This document shows positions 34,648-42,579 of a stretch of 64,000 nucleotides of DNA, in pieces. The translations under genes were made by a program, and so were the position numbers. Source of the stretch: Microbacterium sp. Root53 (GTDB lineage Bacteria; Actinomycetota; Actinomycetes; Actinomycetales; Microbacteriaceae); NCBI RefSeq assembly GCF_001426925.1, contig NZ_LMFR01000022.1, positions 62,001-126,000 of the forward strand, in the 5' to 3' direction. How positions within the stretch are numbered: the stretch's first letter is position 1; every line of letters begins with the position of its first letter. The notes under the pieces were generated by a model that worked only from the letters and a program-made list of their open reading frames with translations, ran no database searches and was not told the DNA's origin.

Positions 34648-35577
34648 GCCCAGCCGAGCTCCTCGATGTAGCGGAGCATGACGCCCTCGCGCAGGGCCCA
34701 GGGGGGAGACCTCGAGCTCGGTCACGCCGAAGGCCTTCATGGTCTCGTGCAGCACGACCGCGCCCGCGGTGATCTGCACGGTCCGCTCGGGTGTGATGCC
34801 GGGCAGCTCCTTGCGCACGGCCGCCGGGATGCGCGCGAGGCGCGGGATCCACTGGCCGAGCGACTGACGGGGCAGCACCATGCGCGGCGAGCCCGACCAT
34901 CCCGGCCGCGGGTAGCCGGCGAGCTTGGCGAGCGAGCGGATGGTCTTCGACGACCCGACGACGTGATCCGGGCGCGGCGATCCCTTCAGCGCGTCGGCGA
35001 TCGGGGCCAGCGTGGCGGCGGCGTGCGCGCGCAGCTCGGCCACGGCGTGCTCGCCGGGCGGGTCCTCGGGCAGGTACGCCAGGGTCATCCGCCCCGCGCC
35101 GAGCGGGACCGACTCGGCGTAGTCGGGCAGCTCCTCGTCGCCCGCGGCGATCTCGAGCGATCCGCCGCCGATGTCGAACAGCAGGATGCGGCCGGCCGAC
35201 CATCCGAACCAGCGCCGCACCGCCAGGAACGTGAAGCGGGCCTCGGTCTCGCCGCCGAGCACCTGCAGGCTCTGGCCGAGCGCCTCCTCGATGCGGGCGA
35301 TCACCTCGGGGCCGTTGGCCGCCTCGCGCACCGCGGACGTCGCGGTCGGCAGCAGCTCGCGCACGTTCTCCGAGGCGGCGAGCTCCTTCGCGCGCGTGAC
35401 GGCGTCGACCAGCGCGCGCACGCCCTCCTCCGAGATGGCGCCGTCCGGCGTCAGATACCGCATCAGGCGCAGCACCGTGCGGTGACTCGACGCGGCGAGC
35501 GGGCGTCCGCCCGGGTGCGCGTCGGCGACCAGCAGGTGCACGGTGTTGGACCCGATGTCGAGGACTCCCAGGCGCAT
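34644..35577 (-). pseudogene. Ppx/GppA-family phosphatase with apparent single-base frameshift near the 3' end
   Basis: The protein starts MRLGVLDIGSNTVHLLVADA and has LPTATSAVREAANG and ILLFDIGGGSLEIAAGD, so it is an exopolyphosphatase/guanosine pentaphosphate phosphohydrolase. Near the end the frame reads VSPLGPARG, but removing one G from the G6 run at 34701-34706 gives the family ending [21 protein letters not shown] and a TAG at 34644. The annotated span of 934 nt is one base too long, as expected. As given, the frame runs on through antisense glmM. Either a consensus error or a real mutation. Leaderless start (TACCCT, 6 nt upstream). Corrected length 310 residues. Confidence 0.88.
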
Positions 35578-35583
35578 GGGGCC

Positions 35584-35589
35584 AGGGTA
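35584..35589 (-). promoter_or_regulatory. -10 box of leaderless ppx/gppA
   Basis: On the minus strand TACCCT ends 6 nt before the ATG at 35577; predicted +1 is the A of the ATG. Confidence 0.65.
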
Positions 35590-35606
35590 GCGGGCGGGGT
35601 CGGACG

Positions 35607-35639
35607 CGTTTCGTCTCCGCTTCGCTCCGCTCAACGACC
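35607..35639 (-). repeat. Dispersed repeat, copy 4 (-)
   Basis: CGTTTCGTCTCC at left, CTCAACGACC at right. It lies between the divergent ppx/gppA and coaA promoters. Confidence 0.9.
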
Positions 35640-35653
35640 GGCGGATGCGCGGA

Positions 35654-35659
35654 TACGAT
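35654..35659 (+). promoter_or_regulatory. -10 box of leaderless coaA
   Basis: TACGAT ends 7 nt before the ATG at 35667. The ATG at 35658 lies inside this box, which argues for the later start. Confidence 0.6.
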
Positions 35660-35666
35660 GGGCCGG

Positions 35667-36611
35667 ATGAGCGCCGTCCCTCCCCCCGCCCCGCTCTCGC
35701 TCTACAGCGAGATCGCCCGTGGCGACTGGTCGCGCCTCGCGGCGGGCATGGATCAGCCGCTCACCGAAGCGGAGGTCGTGCAGCTGCGCGGCATCGGCGA
35801 CCGGCTCGATCTCGCCGAGGTGCGGGAGGTGTACCTGCCGCTGAGTCGCCTGCTCTCGATCTACGCCAAGACCACCAAGCGCCTGGGCAGCGACGTCAGC
35901 GGCTTCCTCGGCCGCGACGACCAGACCACGCCGTTCGTCGTGGGTGTCGCCGGATCGGTGGCCGTGGGCAAGTCGACCATCGCGCGCCTGCTCCGCGAGC
36001 TCATGAGCCGCTGGGCCGACACCCCGCGCGTCGAGCTCGTGACCACCGACGGCTTCCTCTACAGCAACGCGGAGCTCGAGCGGCGCGGGCTCATGGACCG
36101 CAAGGGCTTCCCCGAGTCGTACGACCGGCGCGCGCTCGTCGAGTTCGTCACGAAGGTGAAGAGCGGGGCGGATGAGGTGCGCGCGCCGTTCTACTCGCAC
36201 ATGAAGTACGACATCATGCCCGACGCGCATGTGGTGGTGCGCCGCCCGGACGTCGTGATCGTCGAGGGTCTGAACGTGCTGCAGCCCCCGCCCGCGCCGA
36301 ACGACGTCGCGATCAGCGACCTGTTCGACTTCTCCATCTACGTCGACGCCGACGCCCGCCACATCGAGCAGTGGTACATCGACCGCTTCCTCGCCCTGCG
36401 CGAGGGCGCCTTCTCGAACCCCGCCTCGCACTTCAACGTCTTCGCGCACCTCACCGACGAGGAGGCGACCGAGACCGCGCGGGGCTACTGGAACGACATC
36501 AACCTGCCGAACCTGCTCGAGAACGTGCTGCCGACCAAGCACCGCGCCTCGCTCGTGCTGCGGAAGGGCGCGGACCACTCGGTCGAGTCGGTGCTGCTGC
36601 GCAAGCTGTAG
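35667..36611 (+). CDS. coaA: Type I pantothenate kinase
   Basis: The 314-residue kinase phosphorylates pantothenate, the first step of CoA synthesis. It has the P-loop G96-SVAVG-K102-S103, VELVTTDGFLYSN, RKGFPESYDRRAL and VIVEGLNVLQ, all CoaA marks; feedback inhibition by CoA is a family property. The ATG at 35667 is chosen over one 9 nt earlier because the latter falls in the -10 box. Confidence 0.96.
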   Translation: MSAVPPPAPLSLYSEIARGDWSRLAAGMDQPLTEAEVVQLRGIGDRLDLAEVREVYLPLSRLLSIYAKTTKRLGSDVSGFLGRDDQTTPFVVGVAGSVAVGKSTIARLLRELMSRWADTPRVELVTTDGFLYSNAELERRGLMDRKGFPESYDRRALVEFVTKVKSGADEVRAPFYSHMKYDIMPDAHVVVRRPDVVIVEGLNVLQPPPAPNDVAISDLFDFSIYVDADARHIEQWYIDRFLALREGAFSNPASHFNVFAHLTDEEATETARGYWNDINLPNLLENVLPTKHRASLVLRKGADHSVESVLLRKL

Positions 36612-36654
36612 GCGCCCGGGACGGCCGGCTTCGGCTCGCTGCGCTCGCTCAGCC

Positions 36655-36687
36655 CGTTTCGACTCCGCTGCGCTCCGCTCAACGACC
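36655..36687 (-). repeat. Dispersed repeat, copy 5 (-)
   Basis: CGTTTCGACTCCG at left, CTCAACGACC at right, between coaA and glmS, 44 nt after the coaA stop. Confidence 0.9.
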
Positions 36688-36724
36688 GAGGGGGCGCCCA
36701 GGCGGGTTCCAGTCGGCGGAACCG

Positions 36725-36730
36725 TAGGAT
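36725..36730 (+). promoter_or_regulatory. -10 box of leaderless glmS
   Basis: TAGGAT ends 7 nt before the ATG at 36738, predicting +1 at 36737. There is no leader for a glmS ribozyme or a Shine-Dalgarno. Confidence 0.65.
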
Positions 36731-36737
36731 GGGGCGC

Positions 36738-38591
36738 ATGTGTGGAATCGTCGGATACGTCGGCCCTCGCGACAGCCAGGACATCCTGATCGCGGGTCTC
36801 GCCCGCCTGGAGTACCGCGGCTACGATTCGGCCGGCATCGCCGTGATCGACGGCGACGGCGCGCTGCACGCCGCCAAGAAGGCGGGCAAGCTGGCGATGC
36901 TGCGCGACGAGCTGGCGGCGCATCCGATCGCGGCCGGGACCACCGGCATCGGCCACACGCGCTGGGCCACGCACGGCGGCCCGACCGACGTCAACGCGCA
37001 CCCGCACCTCGCCGACGATGACCGCCTCGCGGTCATCCACAACGGCATCATCGAGAACTTCTCGGAGCTGAAGGCCGAGCTGGTCGCCGACGGCTTCGCG
37101 TTCCGCAGCGAGACCGACACCGAGGTCGCCGCGGTGCTGCTCGGCCGCGAGTACCGCGCGAGCGGCGGCGACCTGGTCGCCGCGTTCCGCGCCGTCGCGC
37201 GCCGCCTCGAGGGCGCCTTCACGCTGCTCGCCATGCACCAGGACCACCCGGGGCTCGTCGTCGGCGCGCGCCGCAACTCGCCGCTCGTGATCGGCCTGGG
37301 TGAGGGCGAGAACTTCCTCGGCTCCGACGTCGCCGCGTTCGTGGAGCACACGCGCAAGGCGCTCGCGATCGGCCAGGACCAGATCGTCGCCATCACGCCC
37401 GACGGCGTCGAGGTCACAGACTTCGACGGCGCCCCGGTCGAGACCTCGCCGTTCGAGGTCATGTGGGACGCGTCCGCCGCCGAGAAGGGCGGCTGGTCGA
37501 GCTTCATGGCCAAGGAGGTCTCCGAGGAGCCCGAGGCCGTGGCCAACACCATCCGCGGCCGCGTTCAGGACGGCCGGGTGGTCATCCCCGAGCTCGACGG
37601 CATGGACGACCTCTTCGCGGGCATCTCGCGCATCGTCATCCTGGGCGCCGGCACCGCCGCCTACGCGGGGCTCGTCGGCAAGTACGCGATCGAGCAGTGG
37701 GCGCGCATCCCGGTCGAGGTGGAGCTCGCGCACGAGTTCCGCTACCGCGACCCCCTCGTCGGCCCGGACGTCCTGGTCATCTCGATCAGCCAGTCCGGCG
37801 AGACCATGGACACGCTGATGGCGGTCAAGGAGGCCGCGCGGCTCGGAGCCAAGACGCTGTCGATCTGCAACACGCAGGGGGCCACCATCCCGCGCGAGTC
37901 CGACGCCATCGTCTACACGCACGCCGGACCCGAGGTCGCGGTCGCGTCGACCAAGGCGTTCGTCGCGCAGATCACCGCGCTGTACCTCTTCGCGCTGCAC
38001 GTCGCCCGCATCCGGGGCACGCTCGGCGCCGAGGAGCAGGCCGCGCAGATCCAGGAGCTCGCGGCGCTGCCCGAGAAGATCCAGTGGATCCTCGACACCG
38101 AGCAGGAGCGCATCGAGCAGCTCGCGCGCTGGATGGCGGACACCCGCGCCGTCCTGTTCCTCGGCCGCCACGTGGGCTACCCGATCGCGCTCGAGGGCGC
38201 GCTCAAGCTCAAGGAGCTGTCGTACATCCACGCCGAGGGCTTCGCCGCCGGCGAGCTCAAGCACGGGCCCATCGCCCTCATCGAGCCCGGCCAGCCGGTG
38301 TTCGTGGTCGTGCCGTCGCCGCGCGGCGCGTCGGTGCTCCACGCCAAGGTCGTCTCCAACATCCAAGAGATCCGCGCGCGCGGCGCCCGCGTGATCGCCA
38401 TCGCGGAAGCGGGCGACGCCGCCGTGCTGCCGTTCGCGGACGAGGTGCTGCGCATCCCGCTCGCGTCGCCGCTGCACGAGCCGATCCTGGCGGTCGTGCC
38501 GCTGCACATCTTCGCCATGGGTCTCGCGAACGCGAAGGGCCTGGACGTCGACCAGCCGCGCAACCTCGCCAAGTCGGTCACGGTCGAGTGA
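36738..38591 (+). CDS. glmS: Glutamine-fructose-6-phosphate aminotransferase (isomerizing)
   Basis: The 617-residue enzyme makes GlcN-6-P. The start must be ATG 36738 because Cys2 (MCGIVGYVG) is the N-terminal nucleophile of the glutaminase domain; an ATG 9 nt earlier would bury it. Glutaminase residues 1-230 include RWATHGGPTDVNAHPH; two SIS domains follow with SQSGETMDT and the C-terminal HAEGFAAGELKHGPIAL. It is first in glmS-acpS-alr-tsaE. Confidence 0.98.
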   Translation: MCGIVGYVGPRDSQDILIAGLARLEYRGYDSAGIAVIDGDGALHAAKKAGKLAMLRDELAAHPIAAGTTGIGHTRWATHGGPTDVNAHPHLADDDRLAVIHNGIIENFSELKAELVADGFAFRSETDTEVAAVLLGREYRASGGDLVAAFRAVARRLEGAFTLLAMHQDHPGLVVGARRNSPLVIGLGEGENFLGSDVAAFVEHTRKALAIGQDQIVAITPDGVEVTDFDGAPVETSPFEVMWDASAAEKGGWSSFMAKEVSEEPEAVANTIRGRVQDGRVVIPELDGMDDLFAGISRIVILGAGTAAYAGLVGKYAIEQWARIPVEVELAHEFRYRDPLVGPDVLVISISQSGETMDTLMAVKEAARLGAKTLSICNTQGATIPRESDAIVYTHAGPEVAVASTKAFVAQITALYLFALHVARIRGTLGAEEQAAQIQELAALPEKIQWILDTEQERIEQLARWMADTRAVLFLGRHVGYPIALEGALKLKELSYIHAEGFAAGELKHGPIALIEPGQPVFVVVPSPRGASVLHAKVVSNIQEIRARGARVIAIAEAGDAAVLPFADEVLRIPLASPLHEPILAVVPLHIFAMGLANAKGLDVDQPRNLAKSVTVE

Positions 38592-38595
38592 TGCC

Positions 38596-39057
38596 ATGAT
38601 CGTCGGCATCGGCGTCGACCTGGTCGACATCCCGCGCTTCGAGCGCACGATCGAGCGCACGCCGAAGCTGCTGGAGCGTCTCTTCACGCCGCATGAGCGC
38701 GAGCTGCCGCTGCACTCGCTCGCCGCGCGCTATGCCGCCAAGGAGGCGCTGATCAAGGCGCTCGGCGGCTCGGACGGCGTGCACTGGGACGAGATCGAGA
38801 TCGCCCGCCTGGGCGACAGCCAGCCGCCGCTGTTCTCGCTGTCCGGCTCGACCGCCGCGGTGGTCGCCGCGCGCGGCATCACCACGCTGCACCTGTCACT
38901 CTCGCACGACGCGGGCCTCGCGATCGCGTACGTCACGGCGGAGGGCGACGGCGGTCCGGCGGTGGTCGACGCGGTCGGCGCCGAATACGTCCCGGCCGAG
39001 GACGAGGCCGCGCTGCTGGATGTGCCGGAGTCGATGGACCCGGAGGAACCCCGGTGA
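38596..39057 (+). CDS. acpS: Holo-[acyl-carrier-protein] synthase
   Basis: The 153-residue phosphopantetheinyl transferase has GIGVDLVDIPRFE (metal Asp8) and YAAKEALIKALGG. It transfers 4'-phosphopantetheine from CoA to ACP. An acidic C-terminal tail of about 35 residues extends past the usual 120-residue domain. It starts 4 nt after glmS and overlaps the alr start. Confidence 0.95.
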   Translation: MIVGIGVDLVDIPRFERTIERTPKLLERLFTPHERELPLHSLAARYAAKEALIKALGGSDGVHWDEIEIARLGDSQPPLFSLSGSTAAVVAARGITTLHLSLSHDAGLAIAYVTAEGDGGPAVVDAVGAEYVPAEDEAALLDVPESMDPEEPR

Positions 39058-40172
39058 CGGGGGCCGGCACCTGGATGCGCCAGGCGCTCATCGACCTCGA
39101 CGCCATCACACACAACACCCGCACGCTGCGCGAGCTCACCGGGACCCGCGAGTTCATCGCGGTCGTGAAGGCCGACGCCTACGGGCACGGCGCGGTGCCC
39201 GCCGCGCGCGCCGCGCTCGCCGGGGGAGCGACGCGCCTCGGCGTCGCGGACGTCGAGGAGGCGCTCGCGCTCCGCACCGCCGGCGTCGATGCGCCGATCA
39301 TGGCGTGGCTGCACGGGCCCGAGACGGAGTTCTCCGACGCCGTCGCGCAGGACGTGCAGCTCGGCATCTCGAGCCTGCGCCAGCTGCGCGACGCGGCCCG
39401 CGCCGCGACGCCCGGGCGTCCGGCCGTCGTGCACCTGAAGCTCGAGACCGGCCTCGCCCGCAACGGCCTCGCGCCGCAGGACTGGTCGGCCGTGTTCGGC
39501 GAGGCCGCCGCGCTGGAGCGCGAGGGCGTCCTGCGGGTGGACGGCCTGTTCAGCCACCTGTCGAACACGTCGCTCGAGGACGACCGCGTGCAGCTGCGCC
39601 GCTTCGAGGTCGGCGTCGCCGCCGCTCACGGGGCGGGCCTGACGCCCAGCGTGACGCACATCGCCGCGACCGCCGCCGCGATCGACCTGCCCGAGGCGAG
39701 GCTCGACGCCGTGCGCGTCGGGATCGGCCTGTACGGACTGTCGCCGTTCGAGGACCGCGACGCGGCCGACCTCGGCCTGCGCCCCGCCATGACGCTGCGC
39801 GCCCGCGTCGCGGCGGTGCGCCGCGTCCCGGACGGCCACGGCGTCTCGTACGGCTACACGCACCGCACCGACGGCGACAGCACCCTCGCGCTCGTGCCCC
39901 TCGGGTACGCCGACGGGGTGCCGCGCCAGGCGTCGGGCGCCGGGCCCGTCGTGATCCGCGGGGAGCGGTTCCGCGTGGGCGGGCGGATCGCGATGGACCA
40001 GTTCGTGGTCGACGTGGGGGATCACCCGGTCGAGGTGGGCGACGAGGTCGTGCTATTCGGCGACCCGGCCGCCGGCGTGCCCTCGGCGACCGAGTGGGCC
40101 GACGCCGCCGGCACCATCAACTACGAGATCGTCACGCGGATCGGCGCCCGCGTGCCGCGGGTGGCGCGGTGA
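39054..40172 (+). CDS. alr: Alanine racemase
   Basis: The 372-residue PLP enzyme makes D-Ala for peptidoglycan. Lys39 in FIAVVKADAYGHG binds PLP; the C-terminal domain carries the catalytic Tyr in GVSYGYTHRT and MDQFVVDVG. The GTG start overlaps the acpS stop. acpS-alr-tsaE is a recurrent actinobacterial order. Confidence 0.97.
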   Translation: MTGAGTWMRQALIDLDAITHNTRTLRELTGTREFIAVVKADAYGHGAVPAARAALAGGATRLGVADVEEALALRTAGVDAPIMAWLHGPETEFSDAVAQDVQLGISSLRQLRDAARAATPGRPAVVHLKLETGLARNGLAPQDWSAVFGEAAALEREGVLRVDGLFSHLSNTSLEDDRVQLRRFEVGVAAAHGAGLTPSVTHIAATAAAIDLPEARLDAVRVGIGLYGLSPFEDRDAADLGLRPAMTLRARVAAVRRVPDGHGVSYGYTHRTDGDSTLALVPLGYADGVPRQASGAGPVVIRGERFRVGGRIAMDQFVVDVGDHPVEVGDEVVLFGDPAAGVPSATEWADAAGTINYEIVTRIGARVPRVAR

Positions 40173-40185
40173 ACAGGACGGCTCG

Positions 40186-40659
40186 GTGATTGCGGGCGAG
40201 CTGCTCGGGCGGCACGACATCGCGACGTCCGAGGACATGGAGGCGCTGGGGCGCCGCCTCGGCGCCGGGCTGGTCGCGGGAGATCTGATCGTGCTGACCG
40301 GACCGCTGGGCGCGGGGAAGACCACGTTGACCCGCGGGATCGCCGAGGGGCTCGGCGTGCGCGGGCCGGTGCAGAGCCCGACGTTCGTGATCGCGCGCAC
40401 GCATCCCTCGCTCGTGGGCGGAGCACCCCTCGTGCATGCGGACGCCTATCGCCTCGACTCGGCCATGGAGCTCGACGACCTCGACGTCGACGTGGACGGC
40501 TCGGTCACGATCGTCGAGTGGGGCCGCGGCAAGGTCGACGGACTGCGCGAGGAGTGGATCGACATCGAGATCGAACGCCCGGTGGGCGCCGCCGCGGACG
40601 CCGAGGACCTCGACGCCGACGCCCCCCGCGTGGTCACGATCGCCCGCGTGCGCGGCTGA
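40186..40659 (+). CDS. tsaE: tRNA t6A synthesis ATPase TsaE
   Basis: The 157-residue protein has the P-loop LTGPLGAGKTTLTRG and the Walker B-like IVEWGRG. It is the ATPase partner of TsaB-TsaD in making N6-threonylcarbamoyladenosine at tRNA position 37. The start GTG is 13 nt after alr. The other Tsa genes follow after a repeat-filled gap. Confidence 0.95.
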   Translation: MIAGELLGRHDIATSEDMEALGRRLGAGLVAGDLIVLTGPLGAGKTTLTRGIAEGLGVRGPVQSPTFVIARTHPSLVGGAPLVHADAYRLDSAMELDDLDVDVDGSVTIVEWGRGKVDGLREEWIDIEIERPVGAAADAEDLDADAPRVVTIARVRG

Positions 40660-40717
40660 CGCGGCGGGGGCGGGGCGTCCCCGCCTGCGGTGGTTGAGCG
40701 ACCGAGCGCGTGCGGCC

Positions 40718-40750
40718 GGTCGTTGAGCGGAGCGAAGCGGAGACGAAACG
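40718..40750 (+). repeat. Dispersed repeat, copy 6 (+)
   Basis: GGTCGTTGAGCGGAG to GACGAAACG; first of four clustered copies after tsaE. Confidence 0.9.
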
Positions 40751-40767
40751 CCGGTAGGGGTTCGGTG

Positions 40768-40807
40768 CGTTTCGTCTCCGGCGCTGGCGCGCCTCCGCTC
40801 AACGACC
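40768..40807 (-). repeat. Dispersed repeat, copy 7 (-)
   Basis: Variant with internal GGCGCTGGCGCGCC. Identical to copy 8, 55 bp away, including most of the spacer. Confidence 0.9.
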
Positions 40808-40822
40808 GGCAGGGGTTCGGTG

Positions 40823-40862
40823 CGTTTCGTCTCCGGCGCTGGCGCGCCTCCGCTCAACGACC
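40823..40862 (-). repeat. Dispersed repeat, copy 8 (-)
   Basis: Exact repeat of copy 7, so a recent tandem duplication of a 55-bp unit is likely. Confidence 0.9.
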
Positions 40863-40873
40863 GGTAGGGGCTC

Positions 40874-40906
40874 GGTCGTTGAGCGGAGCGAAGCGGAGAC
40901 GAAACG
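40874..40906 (+). repeat. Dispersed repeat, copy 9 (+)
   Basis: Same sequence as copy 6; closes the +,-,-,+ cluster. Confidence 0.9.
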
Positions 40907-40986
40907 GCCCCAGCGAGCCGCTCGTCCACAGGCCGCGGGTCGTGTGCCCCGGCTTCGATGTGCTCGGCGGTCGGCGCTTGGATCGG

Positions 40987-40992
40987 TACGGT
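40987..40992 (+). promoter_or_regulatory. -10 box of leaderless GIY-YIG gene
   Basis: TACGGT ends 6 nt before the ATG at 40999; predicted +1 is the A of the ATG. Confidence 0.65.
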
Positions 40993-40998
40993 CCTCGC

Positions 40999-41331
40999 AT
41001 GACGGCCTGGACCTACATCCTCCGGTGCGCGGACGGCACCTACTACGTGGGCAGCACGATCGATCTCCACAATCGCCTCGCGGCTCACAAGCAGGGGCTT
41101 GGCGCCGCCTATACGAAGCGGCGGCTGCCTGTGGAGCTGGTGTGGTCGTGTGACTTCGAACGGGTGGAAGACGCTTTCGCGCTCGAGAAGAGCATCCAGG
41201 GGTGGAGCCATGCGAAGAGGGAGGCTTTCATCGACGGCGGCGTCGCAGCGATCCGACGCTGGAGCGACGCGCACCCCTCTCGGAGCGATAGGCGAGTGAC
41301 GCGTGGCAGGAGGCCTGCAGGCGACGCTTAG
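40999..41331 (+). CDS. GIY-YIG nuclease-family protein (UPF0213/YhbQ-like)
   Basis: The 110-residue protein starts MTAWTYILRCADGTYYVGST, with the Y-V-G variant of the GIY-YIG motif, R31-like Arg in HNRLAAHKQG and the metal-binding Glu in FALEKSIQGWSHAKREA. Stand-alone family members are putative DNA structure-specific nucleases. The start is defined by a leaderless -10 box. It is flanked on both sides by dispersed repeats. Confidence 0.88.
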   Translation: MTAWTYILRCADGTYYVGSTIDLHNRLAAHKQGLGAAYTKRRLPVELVWSCDFERVEDAFALEKSIQGWSHAKREAFIDGGVAAIRRWSDAHPSRSDRRVTRGRRPAGDA

Positions 41332-41332
41332 G

Positions 41333-41374
41333 CGTTTCGTCTCCGTTCGCTGGCGCTCACTCCGCTCAACGACC
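41333..41374 (-). repeat. Dispersed repeat, copy 10 (-)
   Basis: CGTTTCGTCTCCG to CAACGACC with internal GCTGGCGCTCACTCC; begins 1 nt after the GIY-YIG stop. Confidence 0.9.
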
Positions 41375-41425
41375 GGCGAGCGGCCGCACGGCGTCATGTC
41401 CCGGCGTCCCGTCAGGTGGCGTCGA

Positions 41426-41431
41426 TACCCT
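41426..41431 (+). promoter_or_regulatory. -10 box of leaderless tsaB operon
   Basis: TACCCT ends 6 nt before the GTG at 41438; +1 predicted at the G of the start codon. Confidence 0.65.
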
Positions 41432-41437
41432 GGTGGG

Positions 41438-42085
41438 GTGATCCTCGCCATCGACACGTCGATCGGCTCGACCGTCGCCGTCGTCGAGCCGTCGGGGGTC
41501 GTGCGCGCCGAGGCGGGCAGCGAGGGCACGCTCGGTCACGCCGAGCTGATCGGCACGCTGCTGGTCCGCGCGCTCGACGAGGCCGGCATCGCGCCCGCCG
41601 ACGTCACGCACGTCGCGGCGGGCATGGGCCCCGGCGCTTTCACCGGCCTGCGCATCGGGATCGCCGCCGCACGCGCGTTCGCGCTCGGCCGGGGCATCCC
41701 CGTGGTGCCCGTCGCGAGCCACGACGCGGCGGCGCTGCGGCACCTCGACACGAACCCCGCCGGGCCGTTCGCGATCGTCACGGACGCCCGCCGCCGCGAG
41801 AACGCGATCACGGTCTACGACGGCGTCGACGACCGCGGTCTTCCCCGCCGCGTCGCGGGGCCCGAGCTGCGCCCCCGCGCCGCCGACCTCGCCGCCGACC
41901 CGCTGACCGCCGCCGCCGACATCGTCGACACCCCCGCCATCTCGGCCGCCGCGCTCGGCCGCGCCGCCGCGCTCGCGCTTGCCGCGGGCTGGGAGCCGAC
42001 GGGCGAGCTCGCCGAGACCGAGCCGCTGTACCTGCGCTCCCCGGACGTCACGATCGGCCACGCACCGAAGAAGGTGAGCGCATGA
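41438..42085 (+). CDS. tsaB: tRNA t6A synthesis protein TsaB
   Basis: The 215-residue ASKHA-fold protein starts VILAIDTSIGSTVAVVEPSG and has GMGPGAFTGLRIGIAAARAF. It lacks catalytic residues of TsaD and serves as its scaffold. The GTG is chosen from the leaderless -10 box; longer in-frame starts lie in the repeat region. It heads tsaB-rimI-tsaD with 4-nt overlap to rimI. Confidence 0.95.
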   Translation: MILAIDTSIGSTVAVVEPSGVVRAEAGSEGTLGHAELIGTLLVRALDEAGIAPADVTHVAAGMGPGAFTGLRIGIAAARAFALGRGIPVVPVASHDAAALRHLDTNPAGPFAIVTDARRRENAITVYDGVDDRGLPRRVAGPELRPRAADLAADPLTAAADIVDTPAISAAALGRAAALALAAGWEPTGELAETEPLYLRSPDVTIGHAPKKVSA

Positions 42086-42579
42086 CCATCCGTCCCGCCA
42101 CCCTCGACGACCTGGGCGCGATCATGGCTCTCGAGCGCGCCTCGTTCCCGACCGACGCCTGGTCGGAGGCCATGATGCGCGAGGAGCTCGCCGGCCCGCA
42201 CGGCCACTACCTCGTGGACGAGCTGGCCGGCCGCGTGATCGGGTACGCGGGCCTGCGCGCGCTGCCCGGATCGCGCGACGCCGACGTGCAGACCATCGCG
42301 CTCGCCGAGTCGGCCCGCGGCCGCGGCCGTGGCCGCGCCCTGCTGCGCGCGCTGCTCGAGGAGGCCGAGCGCCGTCGCGTGCGCGAGGTGTTCCTGGAGG
42401 TGCGCGCCGACAACCCCGTGGCGCAGGCGCTGTACGCGTCCGAGGGCTTCGCCGAGCTGGGCCGCCGTCCCCGCTACTACCAGCCTGACGACGTCGACGC
42501 CGTCGTGATGCGCCTGGACCTCGAAGCCTGGGCCGCGGCTCGGGTGCCGGACGTGGCGGAGGCAGGTGCGTGCACGTGA
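42082..42579 (+). CDS. rimI: Ribosomal protein S18-alanine N-acetyltransferase (GNAT)
   Basis: The 165-residue GNAT protein has [20 protein letters not shown] (acetyl-CoA loop) and the C-terminal [21 protein letters not shown]. RimI acetylates S18 in E. coli; between tsaB and tsaD this is the standard actinobacterial assignment. ATGA overlap with tsaB. Confidence 0.93.
   Translation: MTIRPATLDDLGAIMALERASFPTDAWSEAMMREELAGPHGHYLVDELAGRVIGYAGLRALPGSRDADVQTIALAESARGRGRGRALLRALLEEAERRRVREVFLEVRADNPVAQALYASEGFAELGRRPRYYQPDDVDAVVMRLDLEAWAAARVPDVAEAGACT

Larger units (their letters stand above)
40660..40998. other. Gene-free 339-nt interval with four repeat copies
   Basis: Holds four copies of the dispersed repeat (40718-40906) in +, -, -, + order; the two inner copies are a 55-bp direct repeat. 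The rest is GC-rich with the GIY-YIG promoter at its right end. No RNA gene or small coding frame is credible. Confidence 0.85.

Noticed and set aside
36688..36737. Possible glmS ribozyme
   Set aside because: Only about 50 nt lie between the repeat and the start, and the promoter indicates no leader.
35631..38687. Very long minus-strand open frame (about 1000 codons)
   Set aside because: It is antisense to coaA and glmS, has Arg/Ala/Val/Asp-rich shadow composition of GC-biased codons and no recognisable domain.
40718..40906. CRISPR-like array between tsaE and the GIY-YIG gene
   Set aside because: Units are in mixed orientation, spacers are not unique or evenly sized, and the same element is scattered through the window. 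No cas genes.
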